A DNA stretch of 64,000 nucleotides, taken from assembly GCA_000803105.1 (NCBI GenBank), contig JTDA01000004.1:209990-273989 (forward strand), given 5' to 3'. Positions 28,610 through 37,940 of this stretch are shown piece after piece. Under the pieces are notes generated by a model. It saw only the letters and a program-made list of their open reading frames with translations. It did not search any database and was not told the DNA's origin. This DNA is from Coprobacter secundus (lineage in GTDB: Bacteria; Bacteroidota; Bacteroidia; Bacteroidales; Coprobacteraceae). The stretch's first letter is position 1; each line of letters begins with the position of its first letter. A program made the translations under genes and the position numbers.

Positions 28610-29791
28610 ATGAAATATAATTTTGATGAAATAGTTGACCGACATCACACCGAAGCACTAAAAATAGAAGCGCTAAAAAGCCGTTGGGGACGTGAAGACC
28701 TTATCCCCTTATGGGTAGCCGATATGGATTTTAAAACTCCTCCATTCATAATGGAGATGATACGTAAAAGATGCGAACATAAAATATTGGGATATACTGT
28801 CAAACCTGATGAATATTATAAAGCCATCTGTAACTGGCTGAAAAAAAGATATAATTGGGATATCTCGACACAATGGATTAGTTTTTGTTCGGGTATCGTC
28901 CCGGGCATCACTTTCGCTATACAGAGCCTGACACAGCCCGGAGATAAAATTCTGATACAACCACCTGTATACCACCCTTTTAAGTGAATAATCGAACAAA
29001 ATAACCGTACTGCTGTCTGCAATCCATTATTACTTGAAAACGGGCAATACAAAATGAATATTGACCATTTTAGAAAGGCGGTCAAAAACTGTAAACTTTT
29101 CATTCTTTGTAATCCGCATAACCCCGGAGGACGAGTATGGTCTAAAGAAGAACTCAAAATTATTGCCGACATTTGCTATGAAAACAAAACCATCGTAATA
29201 TCAGACGAAATACATGCAGACCTGACCCTTCCATCTTATAAACATACCCCTTTTGCTAAAGTCTGCGAAAAAGCACAGACAAATTCGGTCATATTCATGG
29301 CTCCCAGTAAAGCTTTCAATACTGCCGGACTATCCAGTTCATATTGCATTATCGAAAATGAAAACATCCGTCAAAAATTCAGAAGATATATAGAAGGAGG
29401 AGAATTAGGAGAAGGACATCTCTTTGCCTATATTCCGGTAGTCAGTGCATATAATGAACAGGGAGAAGAATGGCTAAATCAAGTACTTGAATATATATAT
29501 AGTAATGTCGAATTCATAGACAATTATCTGCAAAAGAATATGCCTCATATAAAAGCCATTCGACCTCAAGCATCATTTCTGATATTCTTAGATTGCCGAG
29601 AACTTCACTTGTCCCAAGACAAATTAGTAGACTTTTTTGTTGATAAAGCACATCTGGCATTAAACGATGGCAGTATGTTCGGCAAAGAAGGAATAGGATT
29701 CATGCGTCTAAATATAGGTTGTCCGAAAAAAACACTTGAACAAGCTATGTCACAACTAAAAACGGCATATGATAACCTACACAATGTGTAG
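28610..29791 (+). pseudogene. MalY/PatB-type PLP aminotransferase (cystathionine beta-lyase-like), interrupted by one stop
   Basis: Fold-type I PLP enzyme read in one frame across 393 codons except for a TGA at 28985-28987, directly after VYHPFK. The frame resumes at once with IIEQNNRTAVCNPLLLENGQY and continues to the normal end. Both halves are well conserved: WVADMDFKTPP, GIVPGITFAI and PPVYHPF before the stop; NPHNPGGRVW, ISDEIHADL and the PLP-lysine segment APSKAFNTAGL after it. So 28610-28987 and 29054-29791 are parts of one gene, and no frameshift is involved. A Trp (TGG) or Arg (CGA/AGA) codon changed to TGA is the simplest cause. A sequencing error is possible. Confidence 0.88.
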
Positions 29792-29797
29792 GTTATC
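29771..29797 (+). terminator. Hairpin at the end of the MalY-like gene
   Basis: GATAACCTACACA and TGTGTAGGTTATC pair perfectly (12 bp) around the stop codon. The trailing sequence is only weakly T-rich. Confidence 0.5.
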
Positions 29798-30292
29798 ATT
29801 ATAGCTTCTCAGCCAAAAGTTATAACAACCGGCTCACATTAGTTATATAACCTACTTTTGACATACCGGTTTCTCTAATTGCTTCACAACTTCCACCGTT
29901 CCTTTCCTACAAAAATTATAAAAAATAAATACATCTATTCTACAATTGCACCAATATCCCCCAATTGTACACAAACAATTTTATCCCATGACATCATTTT
30001 AACAGCAAAAATCTGAAAATAACCGTTTTTTTGATACCTATTTATAAAAGTACCATTTTTCCAAAACTACAAAATCAAAATATTGAACTCTATTACACTT
30101 ATAATCTACATTTTAATCCTGATTTTGACATATCTTATAGGCTGTCGTCTAAATTTTACTCGAACCAGGTTTGTGAAAATTTCTTTCATGGATGCTTTTC
30201 TGCTTTTACAAGGAAAATAGCAAGTTATCTGAAGAGTGAAAATTCGGACAGATTCTTTTTTTAATAACAACTAAAAACATACAAAAAAATCG
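29798..30292. other. Intergenic stretch with partial repeat copy D
   Basis: About 495 bases. The first 340 show nothing recognisable on either strand. From 30139 a partial copy of the dispersed repeat follows. A 77-codon frame from a TTG at 30031 runs through the repeat and is not a credible gene. Confidence 0.55.
30139..30264 (+). repeat. Dispersed non-coding repeat, partial copy D
   Basis: It starts aggctgtcgtctaaatttta, like the left end of copy B, and carries aaaatttctttc. It then has aaggaaaatagcaagttatc and tgaagagtgaaaa, matching copy A (aaggggaatagcaggttacc). The right half of the element is absent here. Confidence 0.45.
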
Positions 30293-30532
30293 ATGAAGAA
30301 AAAACTCCAACTTTTGAGTTTATCTTTCCTCTTTCTGACAAGTTGTTCACAATCAACTCAAAACGGCCAGAAAAGCAATATGATTGAACATGATATAGAT
30401 ATTGCTTCACAACAAATCGGACACCAAGTAGAAGTTATCCAAAGGTCCGGAAAAATTCTGAATTCTCGTACTATTAAAATCCAGTACATTTCCAACGATG
30501 ACTGGGCCATTAGACAGGCTCTAAGATTGTAA
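30293..30532 (+). pseudogene. N-terminal remnant of a GH88-like unsaturated glucuronyl hydrolase lipoprotein
   Basis: An open frame of 79 residues starting with a lipoprotein signal (FLTSC at about 14-18). The rest, DIDIASQQIGHQVEVIQRSG then KILNSRTIKIQYISNDDW, resembles the N-terminal region of GH88 hydrolases, where a conserved DWTSGFFPG segment normally follows. Here the similarity stops at DDW and the frame ends nine residues later. About 80 percent of a GH88 gene would be missing. Intact members remove 4,5-unsaturated uronic acid from glycosaminoglycan fragments. The sequence after DDW (attagacaggctctaag, 30509-30525) looks like a repeat end, suggesting the truncation came from that element. 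The GH88 match is from memory of the motif. Confidence 0.45.
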
Positions 30533-30570
30533 CAGTAAACATATCAAAAACAAATATTTTCATAAAAATT

Positions 30571-30613
30571 AAACAGATGCTGAAACTGAGATAGTATAAA
30601 ATCTGTTTTTTCT
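30571..30613 (+). terminator. Weak terminator-like hairpin
   Basis: AAACAGAT (30571-30578) pairs with ATCTGTTT (30601-30608), followed by TTTCT. The 22-base loop makes it a weak candidate. Confidence 0.3.
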
Positions 30614-30625
30614 ATAAAAAAATAC

Positions 30626-30633
30626 TATATTTG
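30626..30633 (+). promoter_or_regulatory. -7 element of the propeller-AraC regulator gene
   Basis: TATATTTG (TAnnTTTG) lies 105 bases before the ATG at 30739, with a T-rich tract (GTTTTTTCT) about 13-20 bases upstream. Confidence 0.5.
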
Positions 30634-30738
30634 TCTATAGCTTGTAGAGATTACCTAAAATGGAATACCTATAAAAATTGAAATAAACTGAAAATTTTAT
30701 CTCATAGGCCGATTTACAATCAAAGTACTCTTACATTC

Positions 30739-33648
30739 ATGGCTTTGTATTATAAAATATGCATCTGTTTGATAACCTGCATCACCGTTTTCATTCCGGT
30801 GAAAGCAACCCAACTCGGCATAGAATATTTCAGACTAAATAATCAACTACCCTCCACTTCAATTCAATGTATCACCCAAGATAAAGAAGGGCTTATCTGG
30901 TTCGGAACCAATGAATGGGCAGCATGGTACGACGGTTATACCCTTCAAAGATTATCAACTGTAGAATTACATAACAACTTATCCCCAAAAATATATTGTT
31001 TACAAAATGACAAATATGATAATATGTGGATAGGAACTACTAACGGAGCCTACCGTTACAATAAAAAAAATAGATTAGTAGAACAATATCGCCCTGACCC
31101 GAACAATAAACTTGATAAAAGCAGAATTATATACAGTATTGCTCTCTCCCCTGACAAACAGATATATTTAGGCACTCGAAACGGTGTTTTCATTTATAAT
31201 GAAAATAAAAATTCATTAGAACTTTTCCCTTTATTTGCCCACCATAAAGAATTTAATGAAGCAATCAAGAGCGAACGTATAGCAAAAAAAATATATTTCG
31301 ATAAGACAGGGCTACTATGGATTGGGACAGAAGGTAATGGACTCGTCATGATAAATATAAAAGAACAATCCCAATCTCACTATAAGTTTGACCCCAATAA
31401 TATAAACAGTATTCCCAGTAATTTTATCCAAAACATATACGAAGACAGATTCGGAAATCTATGGATCGCGACCAATGAAGGATTTGCCTTATATAAAAGA
31501 GAGCAGGATTGTTTTGTAAGTTATCAGTCGACAGGAATAAAAAGGCCGGTAACATCAATTGTCGATGACGGAAACAAGTCCCTCATCATCGGTACAGATA
31601 ATGGCATAGCCATATACGAACGTACTAAACATATTGTAAATTGGTTACAAAATAATCCTACAAATAATCTCAATAGCCTGCTCAGTAATAATGTAAGCAC
31701 TTTATATAAAGACCGTTCTGGCGTCATCTGGATAGGAACCTCCAATGGTGTTTGTAAACTATCTGAAAAAGGAAATATCTATCTATTCAAAAATATACCG
31801 GGAGATGAACACTCCCAATCCCATAATACAATCCTCTTTATGCAAGCCGATAGCCATAGAAACGGAATATGGTTAGGTACCGGAGCTCAAGGAATAGATT
31901 TTTTTGATATGGATAATCAAATATTTTCCCATTACAATCTTCCCCCAATAGATAATAATACTACCCAATACAATCGGAATCATATACTAACCGGATTATT
32001 GACAAAAGAGGGAAAATTGATATTAGGCACAACATCGGCATTATTGAGCTTCGACCCTCAAAACAAAACATTTCAGTCTTTGGCATTTCCTCCAGAACAT
32101 CAACCATTAAAAGAGGTATACGCCTTATGTGAGTCATCTGATGGAAATTTATGGATATCGGTTCTCGACAAAGGATTATACATGTACAATGCCAAACAAG
32201 ACAAACTGACGCATATACTTCTCAAAGAAACACCCGAAGATAAACCCGATATTTTTACGAATATCAAAATCATTGTCGAGGATGAAAATCACGATATTTG
32301 GATGGCATTTCATCAAGGAGGTATAGCCTGTTATAACTCTCAATCAGGAAAAACAGAATTTTATACACAAGAAAATACCCATGGACTGTTACCGGATAAT
32401 TTAATTTGGGGAATTCAAAACTTAAATCATAACAGATTAGGTATTGCTACAGCTTCAGGTATTACATTTTTCGATTTAAAGAACAGAAAATTTGTCCTCG
32501 ACAAAAAAATAAATAAAATTATCAATGGTGCCGTAACATCCATATTACAAGAGAAAAACGGAAAAATTTGGTTAGGTAGTGAACATGGAATCTTTTCCGT
32601 CCTTCCTTCTCCCAATAATGATATTATCCGATATTCGGAAATGGACGGATTGCAAGGTAACATTTTCTTTTATCAAGTGAAAGCTCAATTAGGTCCCTAT
32701 CTATTTTTCGGAGGTGATAACGGGTTCAACATGATTGATACCAAAAAAAATATAAAATACACCTATATTCCCATTCCCGCTATTATATCCATCCGTAATG
32801 GAAATAAACTTTTCCGAATCCAAGAATTAGACTCTGAGAAAAATATACCTCTTCTGAAATTAACAACAAAAGACAAAGACTGCATTATAAATGTCTCAAA
32901 CTTTTCCTATATCAAAGAATGGAGAAATCGATTCCAATATCAAATAACGCCTTACGACACAACCTGGTACTGGATAGACTTTGGAAAAAATTCAATTAAA
33001 CTTCCTGCATTATCAAGCGGTAAATATACTCTATTGCTTCGAAGTTCAAATACCGAGGGAAAATGGAGTAATGAAAAAGAAGTTCTTAAAATTGACATAA
33101 CATCTATCTGGACAACCATTGCCTTAGTAACGTTATTATTAATCATTACTCTTTTGGCAACATTTTATCTACTAAATCTGAAATATCCTAAGTTTTATAA
33201 AAAATATAACAAGTTTAAAAACAAGAATAAAACAAAAATATTAAAAATACCTCAACTCAATATCATGCTCCCGAAACTACCGGATAATAAAACAAAAAAA
33301 ATCATTGATGCTCTAATTTCCTCTATGGAAAACGACCATATATATACTAATAAACGATTAAATAAAGCTCAACTGGCGACATTAATCAACCTATCTGAAT
33401 CTCAACTTTCCCAGATATTAAAAGAATTTTTTGGAAAAGGATTTAATGATTTTGTAAACTATTACCGAGTAGAAGCTGTCAAAAGAAAATTGCAAGCTCC
33501 CCAATACAAAGAGTATACTCTTTTAGGCATAGGAGAAGAATGCGGATTTAATTCCAAAACATCATTTTACCGCGTATTTAAAGAAATGACCGGTATTACA
33601 CCCACCGAATATATTGAACAAATAAACAAAGACCGGAAACAAGAATAA
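30739..33648 (+). CDS. Membrane-spanning propeller/YYY sensor fused directly to an AraC-type DNA-binding domain
   Basis: Regulator of 969 residues. After a signal/anchor segment (about 1-22) come about 14 Reg_prop repeats, for example GLIWFGTNEW, NMWIGTTNGAYRYN, LLWIGTEGNGLVMI and KIWLGSEHGIFSV, building two seven-bladed periplasmic propellers (about 25-670). A Y_Y_Y domain (about 715-785) and one membrane helix (about 791-815, TTIALVTLLLIITLLATFYLL) follow. Then about 45 Lys-rich residues lead straight to an AraC HTH pair (about 860-965: NKAQLATLINLSESQLSQIL, GIGEECGFNSKTSFYRVFKEMTG). Hybrid two-component regulators of Bacteroidetes have the same sensor, but with histidine kinase, ATPase and receiver domains in between. 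All three are absent here with no sign of frameshift. It probably senses a glycan fragment and acts on nearby PUL genes. Confidence 0.88.
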   Translation: MALYYKICICLITCITVFIPVKATQLGIEYFRLNNQLPSTSIQCITQDKEGLIWFGTNEWAAWYDGYTLQRLSTVELHNNLSPKIYCLQNDKYDNMWIGTTNGAYRYNKKNRLVEQYRPDPNNKLDKSRIIYSIALSPDKQIYLGTRNGVFIYNENKNSLELFPLFAHHKEFNEAIKSERIAKKIYFDKTGLLWIGTEGNGLVMINIKEQSQSHYKFDPNNINSIPSNFIQNIYEDRFGNLWIATNEGFALYKREQDCFVSYQSTGIKRPVTSIVDDGNKSLIIGTDNGIAIYERTKHIVNWLQNNPTNNLNSLLSNNVSTLYKDRSGVIWIGTSNGVCKLSEKGNIYLFKNIPGDEHSQSHNTILFMQADSHRNGIWLGTGAQGIDFFDMDNQIFSHYNLPPIDNNTTQYNRNHILTGLLTKEGKLILGTTSALLSFDPQNKTFQSLAFPPEHQPLKEVYALCESSDGNLWISVLDKGLYMYNAKQDKLTHILLKETPEDKPDIFTNIKIIVEDENHDIWMAFHQGGIACYNSQSGKTEFYTQENTHGLLPDNLIWGIQNLNHNRLGIATASGITFFDLKNRKFVLDKKINKIINGAVTSILQEKNGKIWLGSEHGIFSVLPSPNNDIIRYSEMDGLQGNIFFYQVKAQLGPYLFFGGDNGFNMIDTKKNIKYTYIPIPAIISIRNGNKLFRIQELDSEKNIPLLKLTTKDKDCIINVSNFSYIKEWRNRFQYQITPYDTTWYWIDFGKNSIKLPALSSGKYTLLLRSSNTEGKWSNEKEVLKIDITSIWTTIALVTLLLIITLLATFYLLNLKYPKFYKKYNKFKNKNKTKILKIPQLNIMLPKLPDNKTKKIIDALISSMENDHIYTNKRLNKAQLATLINLSESQLSQILKEFFGKGFNDFVNYYRVEAVKRKLQAPQYKEYTLLGIGEECGFNSKTSFYRVFKEMTGITPTEYIEQINKDRKQE

Positions 33649-33653
33649 GATAA

Positions 33654-33700
33654 TAAATCCGGAAATGTTGTTTATTTGATAAACAACATTTCCGGATTTA
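33654..33700. terminator. Bidirectional terminator, 22-bp perfect stem
   Basis: The arm 33654-33675 (TAAATCCGGAAATGTTG...) pairs perfectly with 33679-33700 across a 3-base loop. It lies between the convergent regulator and kinase genes. Confidence 0.8.
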
Positions 33701-33720
33701 TAAGAAGCTGTCATTGTATC

Positions 33721-34803
33721 TCACATCAATCCGTTTATATAATCAAGCATCTCGGCCTCATGAGTCTCTATACTCTGTAATAATTTAAATTGAGCCAATG
33801 AACGTTGCCAATTATGCTTAGGGAATTTTATCTTATAATAGCAATCGCCGTCAAGATAATCAGTCAGAAATCGAACAGTTTGCATATATGTCAACAACTT
33901 TGCTCCATAAGGCAAATTTTCGACTTCAACAGGTAACAAAAATGACTTTGCACTTTCAATATATCCCTTGGCAAAAGATTTGAATATATCCATATTCAAA
34001 TTCACATTATCCAAATTTGCATCATCTTCTGCCCCTGTATTCCCAGCCGTACGAATAAAATCTCCAAAATCCGATAATACATACCCCGGCATCGTAGTAT
34101 CCAAATCTATTACACATAAAACTTTACCATTCTCATCAAAAAGCATATTGTTAACCTTAGTATCACAATGCGTTATGCGCTTAGGCAATATACCTTCTCT
34201 ATGCAACCTCTCTGCCTTACACATTTCATCTGCACGCACCAATAACTCGTCTACCAACCCTTGCGCTTTCTCCAAACGTCCGGCCTTATTATTTTTTATT
34301 GATTCTTTAAACGTTTCCAAACGAAATTCCATATTATGGAACTTCGGTATAGTCTCACCCAATTGCTGAGGTATATCCACCAACATTGACTGAAAATCGC
34401 CAAATGCTTTTCCCGTATAATACGCAAACTCAGGATTGACGGTCTCAAAAGTTTTGGATTTGGGTATCAATACTGAAATTCTCCAATAGCTCTCCCCGTC
34501 AAAATAATACATCTTGCCATCTTTTGCCGGAATAAACCGAAGAGCTTTACGCTTAATATCAGTTTCTCCTCTTTCTTGCAATTTTTTCCGAATATGTTCT
34601 GTTACATTCACAACATTTCTCTGAAGGAGATCGACATCTTTAAAAATAGAATGATTGATACGTTGTAAAACATAATCATCTGTATCGGATGAAACTGTTG
34701 CAACCCGGTATGTATCATTTATCAAACCGGCCCCCATAGGCTCAATCACATCAACCGTTCCATCAATACTAAAATGTGACACAATGTCGTGTAAATTATT
34801 CAT
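33721..34803 (-). CDS. nahK: N-acetylhexosamine 1-kinase
   Basis: Aminoglycoside-phosphotransferase-fold kinase of 360 residues, close in length and motifs to bifidobacterial NahK. It phosphorylates the anomeric hydroxyl of GlcNAc or GalNAc. The N-terminal IEPMGAGLINDTYRV, YVLQRINHSIFKDV, FGDFQSMLVDIPQQL, the catalytic loop RITHCDTKVNNMLFDE (near 205) and the metal-binding VIDLDTTMPGYVLSDFGD (near 225) are clear. The RFLTDYLDGDCYYKIKFPKHNWQR end also matches. Similar genes have been mislabelled as mucin-desulfating sulfatases. In this neighbourhood it would process amino sugars released by the ENGase or GH123-like enzyme. Confidence 0.8.
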   Translation of the reverse strand: MNNLHDIVSHFSIDGTVDVIEPMGAGLINDTYRVATVSSDTDDYVLQRINHSIFKDVDLLQRNVVNVTEHIRKKLQERGETDIKRKALRFIPAKDGKMYYFDGESYWRISVLIPKSKTFETVNPEFAYYTGKAFGDFQSMLVDIPQQLGETIPKFHNMEFRLETFKESIKNNKAGRLEKAQGLVDELLVRADEMCKAERLHREGILPKRITHCDTKVNNMLFDENGKVLCVIDLDTTMPGYVLSDFGDFIRTAGNTGAEDDANLDNVNLNMDIFKSFAKGYIESAKSFLLPVEVENLPYGAKLLTYMQTVRFLTDYLDGDCYYKIKFPKHNWQRSLAQFKLLQSIETHEAEMLDYINGLM

Positions 34804-34919
34804 GATATCAAGTATTTTATATATAATAATCTAAATAAATCGCAAAATAAGAATATTTCAGAGAATAATCAAAACAAACATTTAAAAAGAAATTTCAAAT
34901 CTAAGAAAATTTGTTCATT

Positions 34920-37640
34920 CTAATTCATTTTTTCTTTTTTACCGGCGACAATAGCAACAACAGCAATCACCAAATAAACAAACCAGATAATATTCAAAGC
35001 CGGAGGCATCTCTGTCCTACCATAAGAATGTAAACCTGACAAATAGTAATTTACTCCAAAATATGTCATCCATACCGACAACATTGCGACGACCGACATA
35101 CAACTAAAAGCAAATGCAGAAGACAGAATCGGCAAAAAACGACTATGTAAAATAAATGCATAAATAATCAGTGTAATCAATGCCCATGTTTCTTTAGGAT
35201 CCCACCCCCAATAACGTCCCCATGATTCATTAGCCCATACAGCTCCTAAAAATATTCCAGCTGACAAAAGAGCTACTCCAATATATAATGACATCTCATT
35301 TATAATACGAAGTTCCCGAATACCGCCATTCCATAGTAACAAATTGTCTGATTTTCTGAAAGCCATCAGAATCAAAGATAAAAATCCTATCAGAAAACTC
35401 ATCCCGAAAAAACCATAACTGGCTGTAATAACCGCAACATGTATCATCAACCAATATGACTTCAACACCGGAACCAAAGGGGTTATTTCAGGATCCATCC
35501 AATTCAAGTGTGCTACAAAAAGAATAACTCCCGCAAAAAACAAAGCTAAGGATAAAACAACTTGCGAACGTTTCAAAAATAACAATCCGGCAAATGCCGT
35601 AGACCATCCAATATATACCATCGACTCATATGCATTCGCCCAAGGTGCCTGCCCTGAGATATACCATCGTAAAGCAATACCAAAAGTCAATCCCCCAAAA
35701 GTTATACAAGCCAAAACTATTAATATTCTCAACACTGACTTCCACCGATATCGATTTAATATCCGATACAAAGATATTCCCAACAAAAGAAGTCCCAAAC
35801 TTATAAACAAAAAAGCCGATACTTCAAAAATCTTTATTTTATTATATAACAGTTCGGCATGAATACGAGAATCTGATATCTGTATTGCTCCCCCTTTTGC
35901 CTTCTGGTATATTCTAATCATTCCTATTATTTCCTTTGCTTTTCCCCACTCTCCCGACAACACTGCAGCATTACTTTCTTCTGCAAACCATAGTAAAACC
36001 TTTGCTATAAACAAAGAATCGGCCCCTGATAATCCCCGTAAATCATCACCCGCTGAAATCCAATGGTTCCTCCCATCTGACACTCCGGGAAATAAAGGCA
36101 ACATCCGTCCCTGCTGCAACGAAAATATGATATTTATTTTTTCATCCAATTTCAAAATATCTTTTTCCATTCGGGAACGTTCTTTCTCTGATTTGGAATA
36201 AGCAGCCTGGACCTTCTCTGCTAATTTATATTGCCCTGAAGCATTGAACGCATCAAAAAAAGCTATATAATTACCCGATGTTCCTAATAGTTGGTGTAAT
36301 TCAAGAGATGTCTGTCGAATAAATGGAACCCGATTCCATATATCGGGCCGGAATATAATTCCTAAAAATACTTGTACAGCAGAATATCCATCGTAACTAT
36401 CCGATTTGGAAATTTTACGCAGCACAGCCCGTGCATAAGTATCCACAGGTTCAATCCTCCCTGATGGTGACTGTACCTGTAACTCTGCCCACGAATGACA
36501 GACAGCCTCCGGTAACACAAATTTATCGACCTCTGCCATTACATTTCCCTCCGCTTTCAATACCGGCAAATTCGAAAAAAATAAGAATATGACAACAACC
36601 AAAGACTTATTCTTTGACAGTAGACCCAATTGCCTACCTAACTCCCGAAACCGAGAATTACGTTCAAACATCATTCCCAAAATACCAATCAATAAAAACA
36701 AATAACCCAAATAAGAAACAAGTGTCCCAAATTGATCTTTATTTACTGACAATACAGAACCTTTTTCATCTCTATCATAAGAAGTTTGGTATAATCGGTA
36801 TCCTTGTTCACTTACTACTCGATTCATATAAACAGTCTCTTCTTTACTCCATTCTGGCGTTATAATCGTCAAATCACTTTCATAAGATGAGGGACTCTCT
36901 GAGCCTGGATAACGCACCAATCGAAAATCATTTAATTTTACACTAAATGGGAGTTTCATGTATATTGCTCCATATGATAAGTCTAATGATAAATTCTCTA
37001 TTTCCAAACTAACCGGTTCTCCTACATTTCCAGCCCTACCGGGAACCTCCATAATTGTATCGCAAGTAGAAGTAACTACACGAAAATGAAGAATATCAAC
37101 ACCAGATATATCTTGATGTGCTCCCAATAGAGAAATATTAAAAAAACCACCGTCAAAAGTATGACATTCTGAAAAAGAAGTTGAGAATAAAGGATTTATA
37201 TCCAATCGATGAAAAATACTAAAACTTTGTCCCGCACACATGCCCTTACAATTCAAATAAGTGTCACGTGTCAACATCTCTCTCGTCATCTTGCCTTCCC
37301 TTAAATGGATACTACCCTCTATCCCGCTGATTGCCGTTATCCAAGCCCCTGCCAATATCCAGACAAAAGCCAGATGAAACAACAAAGTACCATATTTTTT
37401 GCGTTGACATAATTTAACGGTAAATGCTATGGACAAAAAATTGATCACCATTAACAATTGCAACAAATAAAACCATGTACTATTATACACTGCTACTCGA
37501 GCCGAAACACGACCCCAACAACTCTCTATCCAAGTAGCGGCAGCTAACGATATTACATATAAAGACAGCAATATCGCCATTGTACGATAAGAAGAAAAAA
37601 AGAACTTTAAATAAGCATATAAACGGATAAAGATTTTCAT
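34920..37640 (-). CDS. Fused ResB/CcsB-CcsA cytochrome c biogenesis protein
   Basis: System II cytochrome c synthase of 906 residues, exporting heme and attaching it to apocytochrome CXXCH motifs. The N-terminal ResB-like part (about 1-350) has membrane helices at 20-40, 58-75, 85-105 and near 325. A large periplasmic section follows (about 360-610). The CcsA/ResC part (about 625-900) has eight or so helices and the heme-handling WWD-type segment WGRYWGWDPKETWALITLI. Fused CcsBA proteins are common in Bacteroidetes and epsilonproteobacteria. No cytochrome or nitrite reductase gene is adjacent. Confidence 0.92.
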   Translation of the reverse strand: MKIFIRLYAYLKFFFSSYRTMAILLSLYVISLAAATWIESCWGRVSARVAVYNSTWFYLLQLLMVINFLSIAFTVKLCQRKKYGTLLFHLAFVWILAGAWITAISGIEGSIHLREGKMTREMLTRDTYLNCKGMCAGQSFSIFHRLDINPLFSTSFSECHTFDGGFFNISLLGAHQDISGVDILHFRVVTSTCDTIMEVPGRAGNVGEPVSLEIENLSLDLSYGAIYMKLPFSVKLNDFRLVRYPGSESPSSYESDLTIITPEWSKEETVYMNRVVSEQGYRLYQTSYDRDEKGSVLSVNKDQFGTLVSYLGYLFLLIGILGMMFERNSRFRELGRQLGLLSKNKSLVVVIFLFFSNLPVLKAEGNVMAEVDKFVLPEAVCHSWAELQVQSPSGRIEPVDTYARAVLRKISKSDSYDGYSAVQVFLGIIFRPDIWNRVPFIRQTSLELHQLLGTSGNYIAFFDAFNASGQYKLAEKVQAAYSKSEKERSRMEKDILKLDEKINIIFSLQQGRMLPLFPGVSDGRNHWISAGDDLRGLSGADSLFIAKVLLWFAEESNAAVLSGEWGKAKEIIGMIRIYQKAKGGAIQISDSRIHAELLYNKIKIFEVSAFLFISLGLLLLGISLYRILNRYRWKSVLRILIVLACITFGGLTFGIALRWYISGQAPWANAYESMVYIGWSTAFAGLLFLKRSQVVLSLALFFAGVILFVAHLNWMDPEITPLVPVLKSYWLMIHVAVITASYGFFGMSFLIGFLSLILMAFRKSDNLLLWNGGIRELRIINEMSLYIGVALLSAGIFLGAVWANESWGRYWGWDPKETWALITLIIYAFILHSRFLPILSSAFAFSCMSVVAMLSVWMTYFGVNYYLSGLHSYGRTEMPPALNIIWFVYLVIAVVAIVAGKKEKMN

Positions 37641-37940
37641 GAAAAAATTATTTCTACAAATATAAAACAGTAATTATTAATAAGAAACCTTATCCTCTGT
37701 TTTTTATTGATAGGTATGTAATACTCACGTACAATCAAAATAAAAGATACAGCCTACTCTGCTGCGTCTTGGAAATAGCAACACAAACCAATTCTCTTAC
37801 TGTGCCCCCTTATCTCCTCTCAAAAAGGGAAAATAGCAACCTTCTCAAAAGTGACATGTCCTCAGTGAAAAAGCTGTAATTTTGCTCCTTTCCCCCGAAA
37901 GGAATAATATATAAATAAAATACAATTTTTATATTACACA
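37641..37940. other. Intergenic stretch with degenerate repeat-like blocks
   Basis: 300 bases without a gene. At 37824-37857, aaaaagggaaaatagcaacc and tctcaaaagtgac resemble the centre of repeat copies A and D. A short hairpin, CCTTTCCCCCGAAAGG, is at 37888-37903. The minus-strand -7 box of the ccs gene is at 37657-37664. Confidence 0.45.
37657..37664 (-). promoter_or_regulatory. -7 element of CcsBA gene
   Basis: The minus strand reads TATATTTG, 16 bases before the ATG at 37640. Confidence 0.45.

Noticed and set aside
30031..30264. 77-codon plus-strand frame from a TTG
   Set aside because: It runs through repeat copy D, has low-complexity composition, no promoter and no protein-like pattern.
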